NCBI GenBank assembly: GCA_026770615.1
Contig: MU631409.1
Span: forward strand, 28,933-67,803
Direction of reading: 5' to 3'
From: Pavlovales sp. CCMP2436
Taxonomy: Eukaryota > Haptophyta > Pavlovophyceae > Pavlovales
DNA length: 38,871 bases
Program-made: the position numbers and the translations under genes
In this document: positions 25,694 to 33,182 of the stretch, piece by piece
How the letters are laid out: each line of letters opens with the position of its first letter
Position numbering within the stretch: position 1 is the first letter of the stretch
The notes under the pieces: generated by a model
What the model was told of the DNA's origin: nothing
Database searches by the model: none
What the model saw: the letters and a program-made list of their open reading frames with translations, nothing else

Positions 25694-26044
25694 ATGAATC
25701 CAGTGCTGGTCGTGCTGCTCAACAAGCTCGAGACGAAGCTCGACCGCCTCGAGCGCTTGGTGAACGAGGTGCACGAGGGGCTCTGTGTGGTCGACGCGAA
25801 GGTGGACGCGCTGCTCATCGTGGCATGCGAGGAGAGCGAGAGCAGCAGCAGCGGCAGCAGCACCAGCGACGGGGAGAGCAGCGAGTCGATCGGCTCGCAG
25901 GACTCGGCGCGCTCGGAGGAGAGCTCGTCGAGCGACATGAGCTTCGTGGTGGGCGACCACACCAGCGAGTCGGGCAGCAGCAGCGGCGGGCGCGCACCGC
26001 TGCCACCGGCCTACTCCTCCTCCTACTCCTCGGCGGCGCATTAG
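25694..26044 (+). CDS. Coiled-coil protein with Ser/acidic tail
   Basis: 116 residues. Residues 1-48 form a regular coiled coil (LVVLLNKLETKLDRLERLVN, then EVHEGLCVVDAKVDALLIV). The rest is a Ser/Glu/Asp-rich disordered tail (SSSSGSSTSDGESSES...) ending in SSSYSSAAH and TAG. Reading past the TAG gives only nine more codons before a TGA, also Ser-rich, so the exact end is open. It is convergent with gene 26061. An oligomerising or scaffold role is possible but unsupported. Confidence 0.6.
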   Translation: MNPVLVVLLNKLETKLDRLERLVNEVHEGLCVVDAKVDALLIVACEESESSSSGSSTSDGESSESIGSQDSARSEESSSSDMSFVVGDHTSESGSSSGGRAPLPPAYSSSYSSAAH

Positions 26045-26060
26045 TCGAGCGAGCAGTCGG

Positions 26061-26791
26061 CTAGTTGAACGTGTCGACGCGCCCGAGCGTCTGCATCGTG
26101 TGCCAGTGCGCGGTGGCGTTCTGACGCGAGGTGGCAAGCGCGCGGCCGAGGATGTCGTAGCCGCGCAGGCGCTTGGCGCGCAGCATGTCGAAGACGCCCC
26201 GTAGCCCGCGCAGCCAAGCGAGCTGCACAAAGTCCTCGCGTAGCATCGCGCGCGCAAAGGCCTTCGGTGGCACCTCGTAGCTGAAGATGGCTTTCCAGAA
26301 GAGGCGCTCACGCCAGTAGGCCAGGGCGTCTTGTTCGAGCAGGCACATGCGGTGCTCGACCCTGGCCCAGTCGAGCAGGGTGGTGTACAGGCGGCAGGCA
26401 AAGTTGCTGAGAGCGGCGCGCGCAGCTTCTTGGCGGTGCGCACGTGCAAGCGCAGCTGCTCGAGCGCGGCGAGGCAGCCCAGCTGCAGGTGCTCGCAGAG
26501 ATCTGCGCGCTTGGTCCAGGTGACGTCGAGCGCGTAGACGTACATGCGGTGCCAGCGCTCGAGTCTCGGGTTCCAGGGCACGACGAGGCGGGGGGCGATG
26601 CTCTGCGCGATGCACACGGACCAGGCGGCGAGCGCGCCGTACAGCAGCAGGCTTCTCTGCGCCTCGGTGACGAGCCACTTGAGGAGGACGGCAGCGGCCG
26701 GGTGGGCGAGGGCGGCGCAGAGCGAATGGGTTGTGTCGAGCGTCCGGCGCTTGAGGTAGTGCCGGTCGACCGGCCGCGGCAGTCGCGACAT
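26061..26791 (-). CDS. Unknown helical protein, frameshifted
   Basis: About 243 codons in two frames that join near 26414-26423 (a CGCGCG tract). First part: MSRLPRPVDRHYLKRRTLDT, LLLYGALAAWSVCIAQSIAP, RMYVYALDVTWTKRADLCEH. Second part: NFACRLYTTLLDWARVEHRM, FWKAIFSYEVPPKAFARAML, DMLRAKRLRGYDILGRALAT, ending TFN-TAG. It is Trp/Arg/Leu-rich and probably all-helical, with one moderately hydrophobic stretch. Upstream of the ATG lies a GAGCTCGTCAGCTCGTCAG tandem but no TTCGG box. Function not recognised. Confidence 0.55.
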
Positions 26792-26915
26792 CTAAGAACT
26801 ACTGACGAGCTGACGAGCTCAATTGATCTATTGTTAACTTGCTAACTTACGCACGTGCGTTCTAGAGTTTTCGTCCAACTACACGAGTGCACTCGAAATT
26901 TATTTTCTTAAAGGG

Positions 26916-27443
26916 TCAGACCATGCTTTGGATCGCGTACGAGCGGCGGCCGTCAAAGGTGGGGTTGTTCTCGTAGAGCTCGACGGGCCCGGCGAGCACG
27001 AGCCGGTGGGCCATGTCGCCCGCGAAGCCGCCATCGACCGCGGTGCGCATGTGCTAGCCGCTGTGCTCGGCAGGCACGACGCGCTTGACGCGGACAAGGG
27101 CGTCGGGCGCGCAGAGGCGCTTGAGCTCGCGCTGGAGGAGCGGCTTGGCGACGTCGGCGGGCGCTTTGGGGTTGAGGTTGCCGAGCTCGAGGAGCACGTC
27201 GAAGACGACCGTGCCTTGGTGGTCGCCGGGGATGGCCGGTTCGTAGATGGCGTCCACCTCGAGGCGCACGATGTTCTTGACGCGGTTGTAAATCGGCGCC
27301 TTCGAGTCGAGGAACAGCGCGTTGAGCGCGGGCCAGCAGCGGCTGATGATCTCGGCGTTGTACTCGTCCTCACCGGAGCAGGTCGAGCCGAGGGCGATGC
27401 GCAGGAAGATCTCGCGCGAGGTGACGGCCTTCTGCTGCTGCAT
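26916..27443 (-). CDS. Unknown soluble protein with internal TAG
   Basis: 175 codons, MQQQKAVTSREIFLRIALGS to TGA. A TAG at 27054-27056 lies after VVPAEHSG. The next 45 codons (HMRTAVDGGFAGDMAHRLVL, VELYENNPTFDGRRSYAIQS) keep the same GC3 bias and natural composition, so they belong to the same protein. The sequence looks alpha/beta (IVRLEVDAIYEPAIPGDHQG, TVVFDVLLELGNL) without a membrane span. It lies next to the ssDNA-binding protein in the same orientation and has an A8-TTGCAC stretch upstream rather than a TTCGG box. Family not recognised; association with replication is a guess from position. Confidence 0.6.
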
Positions 27444-27559
27444 CGCGACTGCTCGTTGATCCGGTGTGTGGCTGCTCGCTGATCCGGGTGTGCAATTTTT
27501 TTTGGTGGTGTGTCACTTCTTCGGGGGTGCTCGTTAATTGACCGAGCGTGGCCGGACTT

Positions 27560-28378
27560 CTAGTGGAAGCCGGACTTCTCGTAGCCCATGTCCGAGTCGG
27601 AGGAGGCCGGCTGCGGCTGCTGCTGTGGGTCGGGTGTCGCCCAGGCGGGCAGCGTGGTGCCCGCAAATATGTCGCCGAGGGCCGTCGGCGAGTGGTCGGC
27701 GCGCCGGCGCAAAAGCATGAGCTGCACGGGCGCCCACTTGATGCCGAAGACCGAGCTCATCGAATAGAACATGTCGAGCTGCACGGCGGCCATGAGGACA
27801 TCCTCGTGCCTGATATCGTGCCCCTCGAGCAGCGGCTGGCGGTTGCAGTCGAGCTGCGGGAGGTGGCGGCGGTTGCCGTTGTAGTCCATGATGCGCACGG
27901 AGACGTTCACGCGCTTGTAGGTGGGCAGGTCGTTGTCGTAGCGCTGCTTCACGGCGGGGCTCATTTTGCCGCGCACGGCCTCGAGCGAGAGGTCGCGGGC
28001 GTTGAGCACCTCCTTCTGGTGCGTGTACACGAAGTCGGCGACGCGATCGTCCACCAGGTTGAGCACGGCGAAGAACTGCTGGACGCGCTCGGACTCGATG
28101 CCCTCGATCGCGCGGTCGGCGAGGCCCAGCGTGAAGACGGCCTTGTCAGGCGAGTCCGGGCCGAACTTGGAGCTCATGTTGCCCTCGGGGCCGAGCAGCG
28201 GCCAGTCGGCGGCCATGGGCGGCGAGATGAGCGCGAGCGCGCGCTTGTTGGGTCCGTACGCGACGCGCACGGTGCTCTTGGGCTTCTGGTTCTCGCCGGC
28301 CGGCTTCATGTAGTGCAGCTCGACGCCAATGAGCTTCTGGTCGAAGTCCTGCGCGTCCATGAAGAGCGCGGCGGACAT
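27560..28378 (-). CDS. Putative viral single-stranded-DNA-binding protein (DUF5871-like)
   Basis: 272 residues, ATG to TAG. The layout is that of the viral family often annotated as ssDNA-binding protein. An N-terminal strand region (RALALISPPMAADWPLLGPE) is followed by KAVFTLGLADRAIEGIESER and a helix-rich FFAVLNLVDDRVADFVYTHQ. Then come RYDNDLPTYKRVNVSVRIMD, a DIRHEDVLMAAVQLDMFYSM segment, and the closing VFGIKWAPVQLMLL. The C-terminal tail is acidic and Gln/Pro-rich (PDPQQQPQPASSDSDMGYEK), as is common for SSB proteins that recruit partners. No TTCGG box precedes it, consistent with early expression. The assignment rests on pattern, not on a search. Confidence 0.5.
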   Translation of the reverse strand: MSAALFMDAQDFDQKLIGVELHYMKPAGENQKPKSTVRVAYGPNKRALALISPPMAADWPLLGPEGNMSSKFGPDSPDKAVFTLGLADRAIEGIESERVQQFFAVLNLVDDRVADFVYTHQKEVLNARDLSLEAVRGKMSPAVKQRYDNDLPTYKRVNVSVRIMDYNGNRRHLPQLDCNRQPLLEGHDIRHEDVLMAAVQLDMFYSMSSVFGIKWAPVQLMLLRRRADHSPTALGDIFAGTTLPAWATPDPQQQPQPASSDSDMGYEKSGFH

Positions 28379-28488
28379 GGCGACGGTGGAGGGCGCGGAG
28401 GGGGTCTGTGCGCGCGGATACGTGTGCGAGATGGAGTGACGAGGCGTGTTTTACTTTTAATTTTTAAGTTTAAAAGTTTTAAAGTCGT

Positions 28489-28504
28489 GGGTGTCTATAC
28501 CCCC
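28489..28504. repeat. Solo copy of the GGGTGTCTATACCCC arm
   Basis: GTGGGTGTCTATACCCCCAGCCC repeats the arm of the MITE-like array at 1101-1790 about 27 kb away, in an AT-rich gap without the rest of the unit. It could be a deletion remnant or a target for the same element. Confidence 0.55.
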
Positions 28505-28544
28505 AGCCCATCTCAAGTTGCAGCTCTTAGATCTGAATTATTAG

Positions 28545-28603
28545 TTACTTTTTTTTCCCGCCTTTTCTTTTCCCGCCTTTACCGCGCCAGCCTCGCAGCC
28601 CCC
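28545..28603 (+). other. Polypyrimidine tract ending in CAG (3' splice-site-like)
   Basis: TTACTTTTTTTTCCCGCCTTTTCTTTTCCCGCCTTTACCGCGCCAG is an unusually long pyrimidine tract followed by CAG, directly ahead of a headless open frame. It has the look of a eukaryotic 3' splice site, but no upstream exon is visible. Confidence 0.3.
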
Positions 28604-28846
28604 GCCACCGCCGACACCACCGAAAACACCTTCAGCGACCCCGTATTCAAGCGCGCCCTCCAGCAGACCGAGGGCATCGAGACCTCCTTCAATCCCGCGC
28701 TCGACAAGGCGCACCGTGAGGAACTGCTCGCGCAACACGCAGGCTTCATACTCATGCGCAAGCAGGAGCATTCGCAGGACCTGCAACTGGCCGCGAGCCG
28801 GCTGATGTCGAGCTCCTCTGTGACGCGCTCCCCGTACGCGGCGTAG
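28604..28846 (+). CDS. Headless ORF, unknown (possible exon or gene fragment)
   Basis: An open frame of about 80 codons with natural composition (TENTFSDPVFKRALQQTEGI, HREELLAQHAGFILMRKQEH, SQDLQLAASRLMSSSSVTRS) ending in TAG, but with no ATG near its beginning. It overlaps the C-terminus of the minus-strand gene at 28752-29228 by 95 nt. Possibilities: a second exon, a gene that lost its start, or a chance frame. Confidence 0.3.
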   Translation, partial: ATADTTENTFSDPVFKRALQQTEGIETSFNPALDKAHREELLAQHAGFILMRKQEHSQDLQLAASRLMSSSSVTRSPYAA

Positions 28847-29228
28847 CATCGAAGGCCACCTTGCGGCCCGGCGCCGGCTGCTGCTGCGGCTGCTGCTGCT
28901 GCTGTGGCTGCTGCTGCTGCGGCTGCTGTGGCTGCTGCGGCTGCTGCGGCTGCTGTGACTGTTGCTTCGGCTGCTGCTGATCGTGGCGCGCCTCGTGCGC
29001 CGCCGAAATCGCCGTGCGCTGCGCCAACGCCTGCGCCCGGTTTGCCGCCTGCGTCTCCCGCCCCCGCCGGAGCCTCTCGATCACAGCCATGTCCCGCCGC
29101 GACGCCTCGACCATGCTGTAGCTCGGCGCCGGCGGCCCGTAGCGGTCGTGGTACAGCCCCTGCACCTGCCGGCGCGCGTCCGACGCCCACTTCGTCCGGT
29201 TCTACGAGATGCGCTGTGTGAGGTCCAT
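28752..29228 (-). CDS. Polyglutamine/proline-rich protein with TAG at codon 9
   Basis: 158 codons. The start at 29228 (MDLTQRIS) is separated from the rest (NRTKWASDARRQVQGLYHDR) by TAG at 29202-29204, and codon bias is the same on both sides. Internal ATGs exist, but the amino acids before them look natural. Next comes a helical part (MAVIERLRRGRETQAANRAQ) and a low-complexity (QQP)n tract encoded by CAG-type repeats at about 28872-28975. The C-terminus after KVAFDA is uncertain: a shift near 28848 would continue as AAYGERVTEELDISRLAAS. A GATTTTTTCTGCGCG box lies about 25 nt upstream. Function unknown. Confidence 0.55.
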
Positions 29229-29232
29229 TGCG

Positions 29233-29562
29233 CTACCAGGTCGCGCAGAAAAAATCAGCTGAACCTTGAGCAGGCCCCTGGGCGTGCACGCACTCGCCCG
29301 CGGCGTTCGGGCAAATGGCGCACCCGGTGCAGCGCCACGCCCGCAGCCGCGTTCCTGCACGGGCCGCGCGCTCGGCACAGAGCCGCGCGAGCCTGAACCA
29401 GACTGCCGCACCTTCCGTCTCCGCCTCCGCGTCGCACCCCAGCGCATAGAAGCGCTCGCACCAGGCGCGCGAGACGTCGCGCACATAGTAGAGCTGCGAG
29501 TGCGCGAAGTGCGGCGTCGCGTAGCTCCCGTACTGATCGAGGTCGGCGACCGTCCGATCCAT
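29233..29562 (-). CDS. Cys-rich small protein, possible metal binding
   Basis: 109 residues, MDRTVADLDQYGSYATPHFA to TAG. The C-terminal third has closely spaced cysteines (WRCTGCAICPNAAGECVHAQ), which could bind zinc or iron-sulphur, plus Cys residues at about 37, 44 and 63. The stop is TAG, 4 nt ahead of the next gene's ATG (29228), so TAG is a real terminator here. The upstream CCTAAAAAAAGG lies in a divergent promoter shared with 29612. Confidence 0.55.
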   Translation of the reverse strand: MDRTVADLDQYGSYATPHFAHSQLYYVRDVSRAWCERFYALGCDAEAETEGAAVWFRLARLCAERAARAGTRLRAWRCTGCAICPNAAGECVHAQGPAQGSADFFCATW

Positions 29563-29611
29563 CCTTTTTTTAGGCGAGTGTGAAAACTTTCTGCCACAGC
29601 TTGCAGCTCAA

Positions 29612-29905
29612 ATGACGATGCTGCCTAACTCGGTCTACTCGGTGAAGATGATGGACCTGTGCACCAAGACCTTCTTCGAGGCCACGGCGGCCGCGAATCG
29701 GCTGGAGGTGCGCACCGCCAAGAACGGGCGGCGCGCCTTCGTTACCAACGCGCCGACCGATCGCGCCAACCTCTGCTGGAAGTGGGCGAGCGCCGTGCAG
29801 ATCGACCTCTTCTCCGGCGTCGCTCAGGAGCCCGTTGGCATTGCTCAGGGGCCCGCCGAACCGGAGCCGCCCGCCAAGCGCGTCCGCAAGCCGAAACTGG
29901 TTTAA
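29612..29905 (+). CDS. Small basic protein, unknown function
   Basis: 97 residues, ATG to TAA; a second ATG two codons in is equally possible. Residues 1-60 look folded (NSVYSVKMMDLCTKTFFEAT, NRLEVRTAKNGRRAFVTNAP, RANLCWKWASAVQIDLFSG). The tail is Pro/Glu then Lys/Arg-rich (AKRVRKPKLV), a possible nuclear localisation or DNA-binding tail. An AAAACTTTCTG promoter variant is about 25 nt upstream. It is followed by the A/T repeat array and the HUH gene. Confidence 0.6.
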   Translation: MTMLPNSVYSVKMMDLCTKTFFEATAAANRLEVRTAKNGRRAFVTNAPTDRANLCWKWASAVQIDLFSGVAQEPVGIAQGPAEPEPPAKRVRKPKLV

Positions 29906-29973
29906 AATTGGTTTAAATCTGGTTTAAAATTGGTTTTAAACTAGTTTTAAACTAGTTTAATACTAGTTTAAAT
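29897..29973. repeat. Seven tandem 11-12-bp A/T-rich units upstream of the HUH gene
   Basis: Units of the type CTGGTTTAAAAT / CTAGTTTTAAA repeat about seven times in a row and run into TTTAAATTCGG, the promoter box of the HUH Rep-like gene. The array is strongly A/T-rich in a GC-rich genome. Such arrays next to Rep genes act as iterons or DNA-unwinding elements in other systems. Here it may be an origin part, a promoter enhancer, or both. Confidence 0.65.
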
Positions 29974-29979
29974 TCGGCG
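29967..29979 (+). promoter_or_regulatory. TTCGG box upstream of the HUH gene
   Basis: AGTTTAAATTCGGCGC, TTCGG at 29973-29977, 32 nt before the ATG and contiguous with the repeat array. Confidence 0.55.
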
Positions 29980-30008
29980 CAGGCGGACGGGAAGCGCGGG
30001 AAAAAGAG

Positions 30009-30821
30009 ATGTCAGCGCGAGCCGTTGCCGCACGCGCCCGAAGCGGCCTCGACGTCGCGCGCGGCCGTCTCGGTCTGCAGCTCGGCGTGCGCGACACGCG
30101 CGTCGACCACCTCGACGCCGCGCTCCCGGCGGCACCACGCGACGCGCCTTTGAGCGGCAAGGTCACGAGCACCATCCAGGATGCGATCGGCAGCTCGACC
30201 GCCGACGGCATGCGCGCCGCCGCGTGGGACAAGGCCTCGGACGAGTGGAAGGCGCGCGCGACGGGCGGGCGGAAAACGGACTTCAAGACGGCCGGTCTCA
30301 AGTACGACCACAACCTGGGCAAGGCGGGCGAGGCCATCGGTCGTCGTCGCCAAGAAAGCAATTTTTTTATCACATTAAATACAAACCGTCGCAAGTTTAA
30401 CAAGACGCAGGACCCGGCCGCCGTGCAGACCGCGCTCAACGTCTGCTTCGGCAAGCAGATCTTAGACATCCTGAGCTTCGGCCCGGCGCACCCGGACGTG
30501 TACGCATCGGACGCGCTGCACCCAAACGAGTTCGTGCAGCAGGTGGACGTGAAGGCCGGGGTCGAGCGCGGGCCCATGACCGGGGCGCTGCATGCCCACA
30601 TCTACCTCACTATCAGCCACTATTCGCAGCTGCGCGTCAACAAGCTCGCCCTCCAGGCGCTCTTCAAGCAGGCGTACAACAAGGCGGCCTCGAGCGGCTC
30701 CGGGCAGATCCCGATGCGCGCGCTGCCTGCCTGCAAGATCGAGCTACATGCGCAGACCGACTGGGGGCACATCGTCGCGCACTACCTCAACAAGCAAGTC
30801 GGCATTGTGACGGACGCCTGA
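30009..30821 (+). CDS. HUH-superfamily Rep-like endonuclease
   Basis: 270 residues, ATG to TGA, intact. The three motifs of rolling-circle Rep proteins appear in order. Motif 1 is FFITLNTN (residues 119-126). Motif 2 is LHAHIYLTI with His195 and His197, the metal ligands. Motif 3 is HYLNKQ with Tyr259 and Lys262 (YxxK), the nicking tyrosine. The spacing between motifs 1 and 2 is longer than in small ssDNA viruses, and there is a 115-residue N-terminal extension with a Lys/Arg-rich region. Such proteins nick one DNA strand to prime rolling-circle replication. Mriyaviruses are reported to encode a HUH endonuclease, which fits this genome. An A/T repeat array precedes it. No SF3 helicase is fused; that function lies in the gene at 31224. 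Confidence 0.7.
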   Translation: MSARAVAARARSGLDVARGRLGLQLGVRDTRVDHLDAALPAAPRDAPLSGKVTSTIQDAIGSSTADGMRAAAWDKASDEWKARATGGRKTDFKTAGLKYDHNLGKAGEAIGRRRQESNFFITLNTNRRKFNKTQDPAAVQTALNVCFGKQILDILSFGPAHPDVYASDALHPNEFVQQVDVKAGVERGPMTGALHAHIYLTISHYSQLRVNKLALQALFKQAYNKAASSGSGQIPMRALPACKIELHAQTDWGHIVAHYLNKQVGIVTDA

Positions 30822-30969
30822 ACCGTGAACCAACTTAGCTTTATTGAACTATTATTGAAGCTACTAAAGCAAAGTATTTAATTATTTAATTGTCTAGAGT
30901 AGTAAAGTATTTAAGCAAAGTTCATACTTAGTCAAGCTCGCTTGCATATTTCGCGCGCTATCGTCAGCC
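30822..30969. other. AT-rich intergenic stretch
   Basis: About 150 nt of low GC (TTATTGAACTATTATTGAAGC; AAGTATTTAATTATTTAATTG). No TTCGG box is visible. It could contain a transcript end and the promoter of the next membrane protein. Confidence 0.35.
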
Positions 30970-31218
30970 ATGATCGGCTGCCTCTCGGGCTTGTTCTTCA
31001 CCTCGGCGGGGGCCTTCAACCACGACGCGCTCGGCCGTCTGGGGTCAATCGCGCTCGTCGACCTCGTCGGCACGGTGCTCATCGCCGGCGCGCTCGCCCG
31101 CAGCTACCGGTACCCGCTCCTGCCCGCGCTCGCCGGCGCGCTCGTCCTCAGCGAGGCCGTACACCTCGCGCTCTCCATCGACACGCCCGTGACGGAGGCG
31201 CTCCTCGACCGAGCCTAG
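30970..31218 (+). CDS. Multi-span membrane protein, unknown function
   Basis: 82 residues, from MIGCLSGLFFTSAGAFNHDA to TAG. Hydrophobic segments: residues 1-16, 25-42 (SIALVDLVGTVLIAGALA) and 49-70 (LLPALAGALVLSEAVHLALS). It converges on the helicase gene. Its TAG (31216-31218) is followed in frame by GCG GCC TAG, a double stop that also forms the double stop of the opposite gene. Confidence 0.6.
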   Translation: MIGCLSGLFFTSAGAFNHDALGRLGSIALVDLVGTVLIAGALARSYRYPLLPALAGALVLSEAVHLALSIDTPVTEALLDRA

Positions 31219-31227
31219 GCGGCCTAG
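31214..31227. terminator. Shared convergent double stop CCTAGGCGGCCTAG
   Basis: The two CTAG tetramers, 9 nt apart, give each of the two convergent genes two in-frame TAG codons: plus strand at 31216 and 31225, minus strand at 31226 and 31217. A tandem back-up stop on both strands from one sequence is unusual. Confidence 0.7.
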
Positions 31228-33014
31228 TCCTCTGCCGTCTGCACCGCGGCCTTCTCCGCGAGGCTAGCCTCGAGCGCGGCGGCCAGCTCAAGGTCCTCCG
31301 CCGCCTCGAGCCCCATACGCTCGCACAGGCCCGTATCCTCCGCCTCCGCCTCGAGGCTGAACTCCGCCTCCGCAGCCGGCCTTATCTGAGCGAGGGCACA
31401 ACGGCAGTACATCATGCGCTGGGCCTTCACGGTGTTCTTGCGTGTGCACCTCTCGTAAGCCGGGCGCACCTTGACGTGGCCGTTCGCGCTGCGCAGCGGC
31501 ATCGAGAGGAACTTGAGGTCGAAGGCCTTCTTCATGGCGAGCGCGAGCGTGGTCAGCTCCTGCTTGGTAGTGGGCCTCGGCGTGCTCGAGTCCTCAATGT
31601 CGTCGTAGAAGGCATGCACCATCAAGGACGCCAGCACGTCGCCCTTGAGGTCGAAGACCACCTGCGTCTGGAAGAAGCGCTCAAGCTTGTCCTCAAGTGT
31701 GTCCGGTGGCGCCGCGGCGAGCGACTCGGGGACCGAATTCGCCTCGAGCGGGACGAGCGACTCCTCGCCGCCGTTGAGCTGGTAGCGGCGGCAGTGGTAG
31801 GTCATGTACATGAAGCACTCGGTCAGCGCGATGTTGTTGTTGCGCAGGCTGTTCGCAAAGTTGTTGTCGCCCACGCGGTGGTACTTGCACAGCTCCGCGC
31901 GCGCGGCCGGCTCATCGAAGGGCGTGGTAGCCGACTCGCGGTGGTGCTCGATGGACGCCTGCTCCTGCTCGGTGACCGGGAGCCCGCGCGCCTGCGCCGC
32001 GTCCCACATGCGCAGCTCGTTGACCGAGTGCGCGCGTGCGTCCGCGTGGTTCTTACCGGCCTCGTACACCAGCCACTCGAGCTTGGCGGCATGCGCCTAC
32101 AGACTGGGGTAGTTAGTCACACGAAAGGGGATTGCCTCGATGCGCCCGAGCGTCGCCGCGTCCGCCGGCTGGTCGCGCACGCCCGTGTCGAATGTGAGGT
32201 CCAGGTTGACGGCGAAGATCGGCGTCGTGTTGTTCGTCACGCTCTGCGTCGTCTTCCCGTACGGCTTGCGCGCGCCTCCCGAGCTGCCGGGGCCTCCGGT
32301 GAACTTCTTGAAGTTGTCGGACTTGATGCGGACGCCCTCCTCCAGGATCACGATCTTGGAAGTGAGCGCCTACGCCAGGCTCACGTTGATCTCGGACTTG
32401 GGGTTGAAGAGGTGCTCGGCCGTCGCCTCCACCACCCACCTGTAGCTGTCGGTCTGTCCGAGGGCGTTGCGCATGCGGAAGACGTGCTTGAGGCGGCTCA
32501 CGAAGCCCGACTTACCGTTGTTCCCCGCGCCCGTCAGCGCCGGCGCCTTCTTGCGGAAGTTGTCGCCGCACATCAGCGCCGCCACCGAGATCCTGCCCCA
32601 GCACCGCTCGCGCGCCTCCTCGCTCTCGAAGAAGACTTCATCCGCCTGGCGTAGCTCCGTGGCAGTCGTCTCGCGGCACTGCTCCTTCCACGCCGAGTAG
32701 TCGAGGAAGAGCGACACACAGTAGTTATCGTGCTCCGTGTAGTCGCGCGCGGTGTCCGAGAGCCAGTCGTACACCTTGTCCGCCAGTGCGATCTCGCGGT
32801 TGTTCGGGTTGTTGCCGAGCTAGATCTCACCGTTAAAGTTGCGCGCGTGGATGCGCAGCGCCGAGTGGTACGACGCCCACGACCACGCCCCGCACAGCGA
32901 CTTGCCCCACTTGATGACCACGCCCGGGTTATCAAATTCCGTTTTCGCCGCGAACGCGCGCACTGCATACGTGAGGCCCTGCGGCGGGTCGGGCGCCTCG
33001 AACTTGTGCCACAG
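31224..33014 (-). CDS. SF3 (D5-like) helicase, probable second exon, with three internal TAG codons
   Basis: About 596 codons. Superfamily 3 ATPases unwind viral DNA at the fork. Walker A is TGAGNNGKS (about 32510-32535), Walker B is KIVILEE and motif C is SVTNNTTPIFAVN, in the right order and spacing; a GRIEAIPF segment follows. TAG codons at 32820-32822, 32370-32372 and 32097-32099 interrupt it. All three have conserved or strongly coding sequence on both sides, and 32370 sits directly before Walker B. There is no ATG ahead of the conserved part (first Met is close to Walker A), so the N-terminus must come from upstream, most likely the polymerase ORF through an intron. It ends at the double TAG at 31217/31226. 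The region after the helicase core is acidic and Ala/Glu-rich. Confidence 0.8.
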
Positions 33015-33182
33015 CTTTCGAAGGCATACAGGAGGCACCACAGGGCAGCAGGACCACGAGTAAAGCCAGGCTTACCACCGCGCAGATAGCAGAGGTCTCC
33101 ATTGTAAGTATGTGCTTGAAAAAAAAAACCATTTAATAAATAAATGAATTAGCTAAAACTAAAAAAATACACTAGTACACAC
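33015..33182 (-). other. Possible 168-nt spliceosomal intron between polymerase-like and helicase parts
   Basis: GC-rich coding DNA of the polymerase ORF ends at CAG|GTGTGT (33183|33182), then becomes AT-rich with all-frame stops. The helicase frame resumes after GCCTTCGAAAG|CTGTGG (33015|33014), preceded by a pyrimidine-rich stretch. Joining at these sites keeps the frame. A competing reading is a short signal-type ORF in the same gap (METSAICAVVSLALLVVLLP); it has no clear end of its own. Transcript data would settle it. Confidence 0.4.

Noticed and set aside
30942..32654. 570-codon plus-strand ORF opposite the helicase
   Set aside because: Antisense shadow; the opposite strand carries the SF3 motifs.
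33040..33110. Small signal-type ORF METSAICAVVSLALLVVLLP in the polymerase-helicase gap
   Set aside because: Runs straight into the helicase in the wrong frame and has no end of its own; the intron reading explains the gap better, though it is not proven.
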